From Trichlorobacter ammonificans (GTDB taxonomy: Bacteria; Desulfobacterota; Desulfuromonadia; Geobacterales; Pseudopelobacteraceae): a stretch of 64,000 bases of DNA. Under the pieces are notes generated by a model, which worked only from the letters and a program-made list of their open reading frames with translations, ran no database searches and had not been told where the DNA came from. This document shows positions 63,779-64,000 of the stretch, in pieces; position 1 is the first letter of the stretch; every line of letters starts with the position of its first letter. Both the position numbers and the translations under genes were made by a program. Where the stretch lies: assembly GCF_933509905.1 (NCBI RefSeq), contig NZ_OW150024.1, forward strand, positions 980,001 to 1,044,000. Reading direction: 5' to 3'.

Positions 63779-64000
63779 CGGGGTCCTCGTCGGTCAGCTG
63801 TTTGTCCCGGTCGCCCAGAAAGTTGTTGTTGCTTACCACGCTGCGCCCCAACTCCTTTTCCGTCTCCCTGCGAGCCGTGCCGGCCACCCTGCCGCCACGT
63901 TTGGCAACCTTTTTGTTGGCGTCAAAGGTGTCCGGTTTCTCTGTCTGTGAAATTTCCGTGGTTACTTTTTCGCCCAGCATGGTGAAGATCAGTTCCAGAT
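63771..64000 (-). CDS. C-terminal end of a Bro-N/DinD-like protein (cut by window edge)
   Basis: About 75 codons are visible, reading in from the right edge: LELIFTMLGEKVTTEIS, then VAKRGGRVAGTARRETEKELGRSVVS and NNFLGD. I recognise this as the conserved C-terminal tail of Bro-N-containing, phage-antirepressor/'DinD-like' proteins; the N-terminal domain that would prove it lies outside. An internal Met at 63980 is not the start, as the frame continues to the edge. Its stop overlaps murJ by 8 bp, so the two share a transcript. Confidence 0.55.
   Translation of the reverse strand, partial: LELIFTMLGEKVTTEISQTEKPDTFDANKKVAKRGGRVAGTARRETEKELGRSVVSNNNFLGDRDKQLTDEDPDV

Overview
The window is GC-rich, densely coded bacterial DNA. 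Its gene content points to a Geobacter-like deltaproteobacterium (Desulfobacterota, Geobacterales): surE-pcm-rpoS, a pilMNOPQ operon, many hybrid histidine kinases with Desulfuromonadia-type PAS modules, CheV and a DUF748 giant. This placement rests on protein style and synteny; no rRNA or species marker is present.

Layout. (1) 1-22.3 kb, minus strand: a type I secretion operon headed by one giant adhesin gene (3819-22331, 6170 aa). The adhesin has an N-terminal hydrophobic anchor, a Big-type Ig domain, an SdrD-B-like domain, two VCBS and three cadherin-like repeats, 37 Calx-beta repeats by my count, one RTX patch and a T1SS C-terminus. It is followed by a TolC-family pore, a LapB-like ABC exporter and the start of a HlyD/LapC adaptor that runs off the left edge. 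Successive exporter genes overlap by 4 bp. (2) 22.7-25.8 kb, minus: tRNA-Arg(CCU), apt, rpoS, pcm, surE. (3) 26.0-27.5 kb, plus: a quinone-oxidoreductase-like gene and a Cys-rich YkgJ-like gene. (4) 27.6-36.4 kb, minus: DUF748, mtaB, cheV, an LplT-like MFS gene and a MuiA-family gene. (5) 36.5-37.3 kb, plus: ferritin and a small DUF1450-like protein. (6) 37.5-44.2 kb, plus: a Xre-type regulator, pilMNOPQ and an Ig-like lipoprotein. (7) 44.5-47.9 kb, plus: rfbB, rfbD, a PMI cupin and manC for nucleotide sugars. (8) 47.9-51.9 kb, plus: a Cys-rich PAS histidine kinase, then bioF-bioH-bioC, facing an autoregulated-looking ArsR gene. (9) 52.3-60.5 kb: tRNA-Leu(UAA), a stand-alone 71-aa histidine-kinase dimerisation domain, a NarL-type regulator, two overlapping hybrid kinases and a convergent GAF-HD-GYP phosphodiesterase. 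(10) 60.6-64.0 kb: mazG, a cluster of DnaA boxes in an AT-rich convergent gap, then ogt, murJ and the end of a Bro-N/DinD-like gene (minus).

How it fits together. Much of the window concerns the cell surface and attachment (adhesin and its secretion, type IV pilus, sugar nucleotides, lipid II flippase) and signalling (three histidine kinases, two receiver regulators, a c-di-GMP phosphodiesterase). The rest is housekeeping: biotin, purine salvage, NTP clean-up, tRNA modification, protein repair.

The points I find most worth a second look are the DnaA-box cluster at 61441-61486, the DHp-only signalling protein at 52668-52883, and the architecture of the giant adhesin, especially its aromatic-rich divergent middle. 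I do not see a clear-cut unknown defence system, CRISPR array, prophage or insertion sequence.
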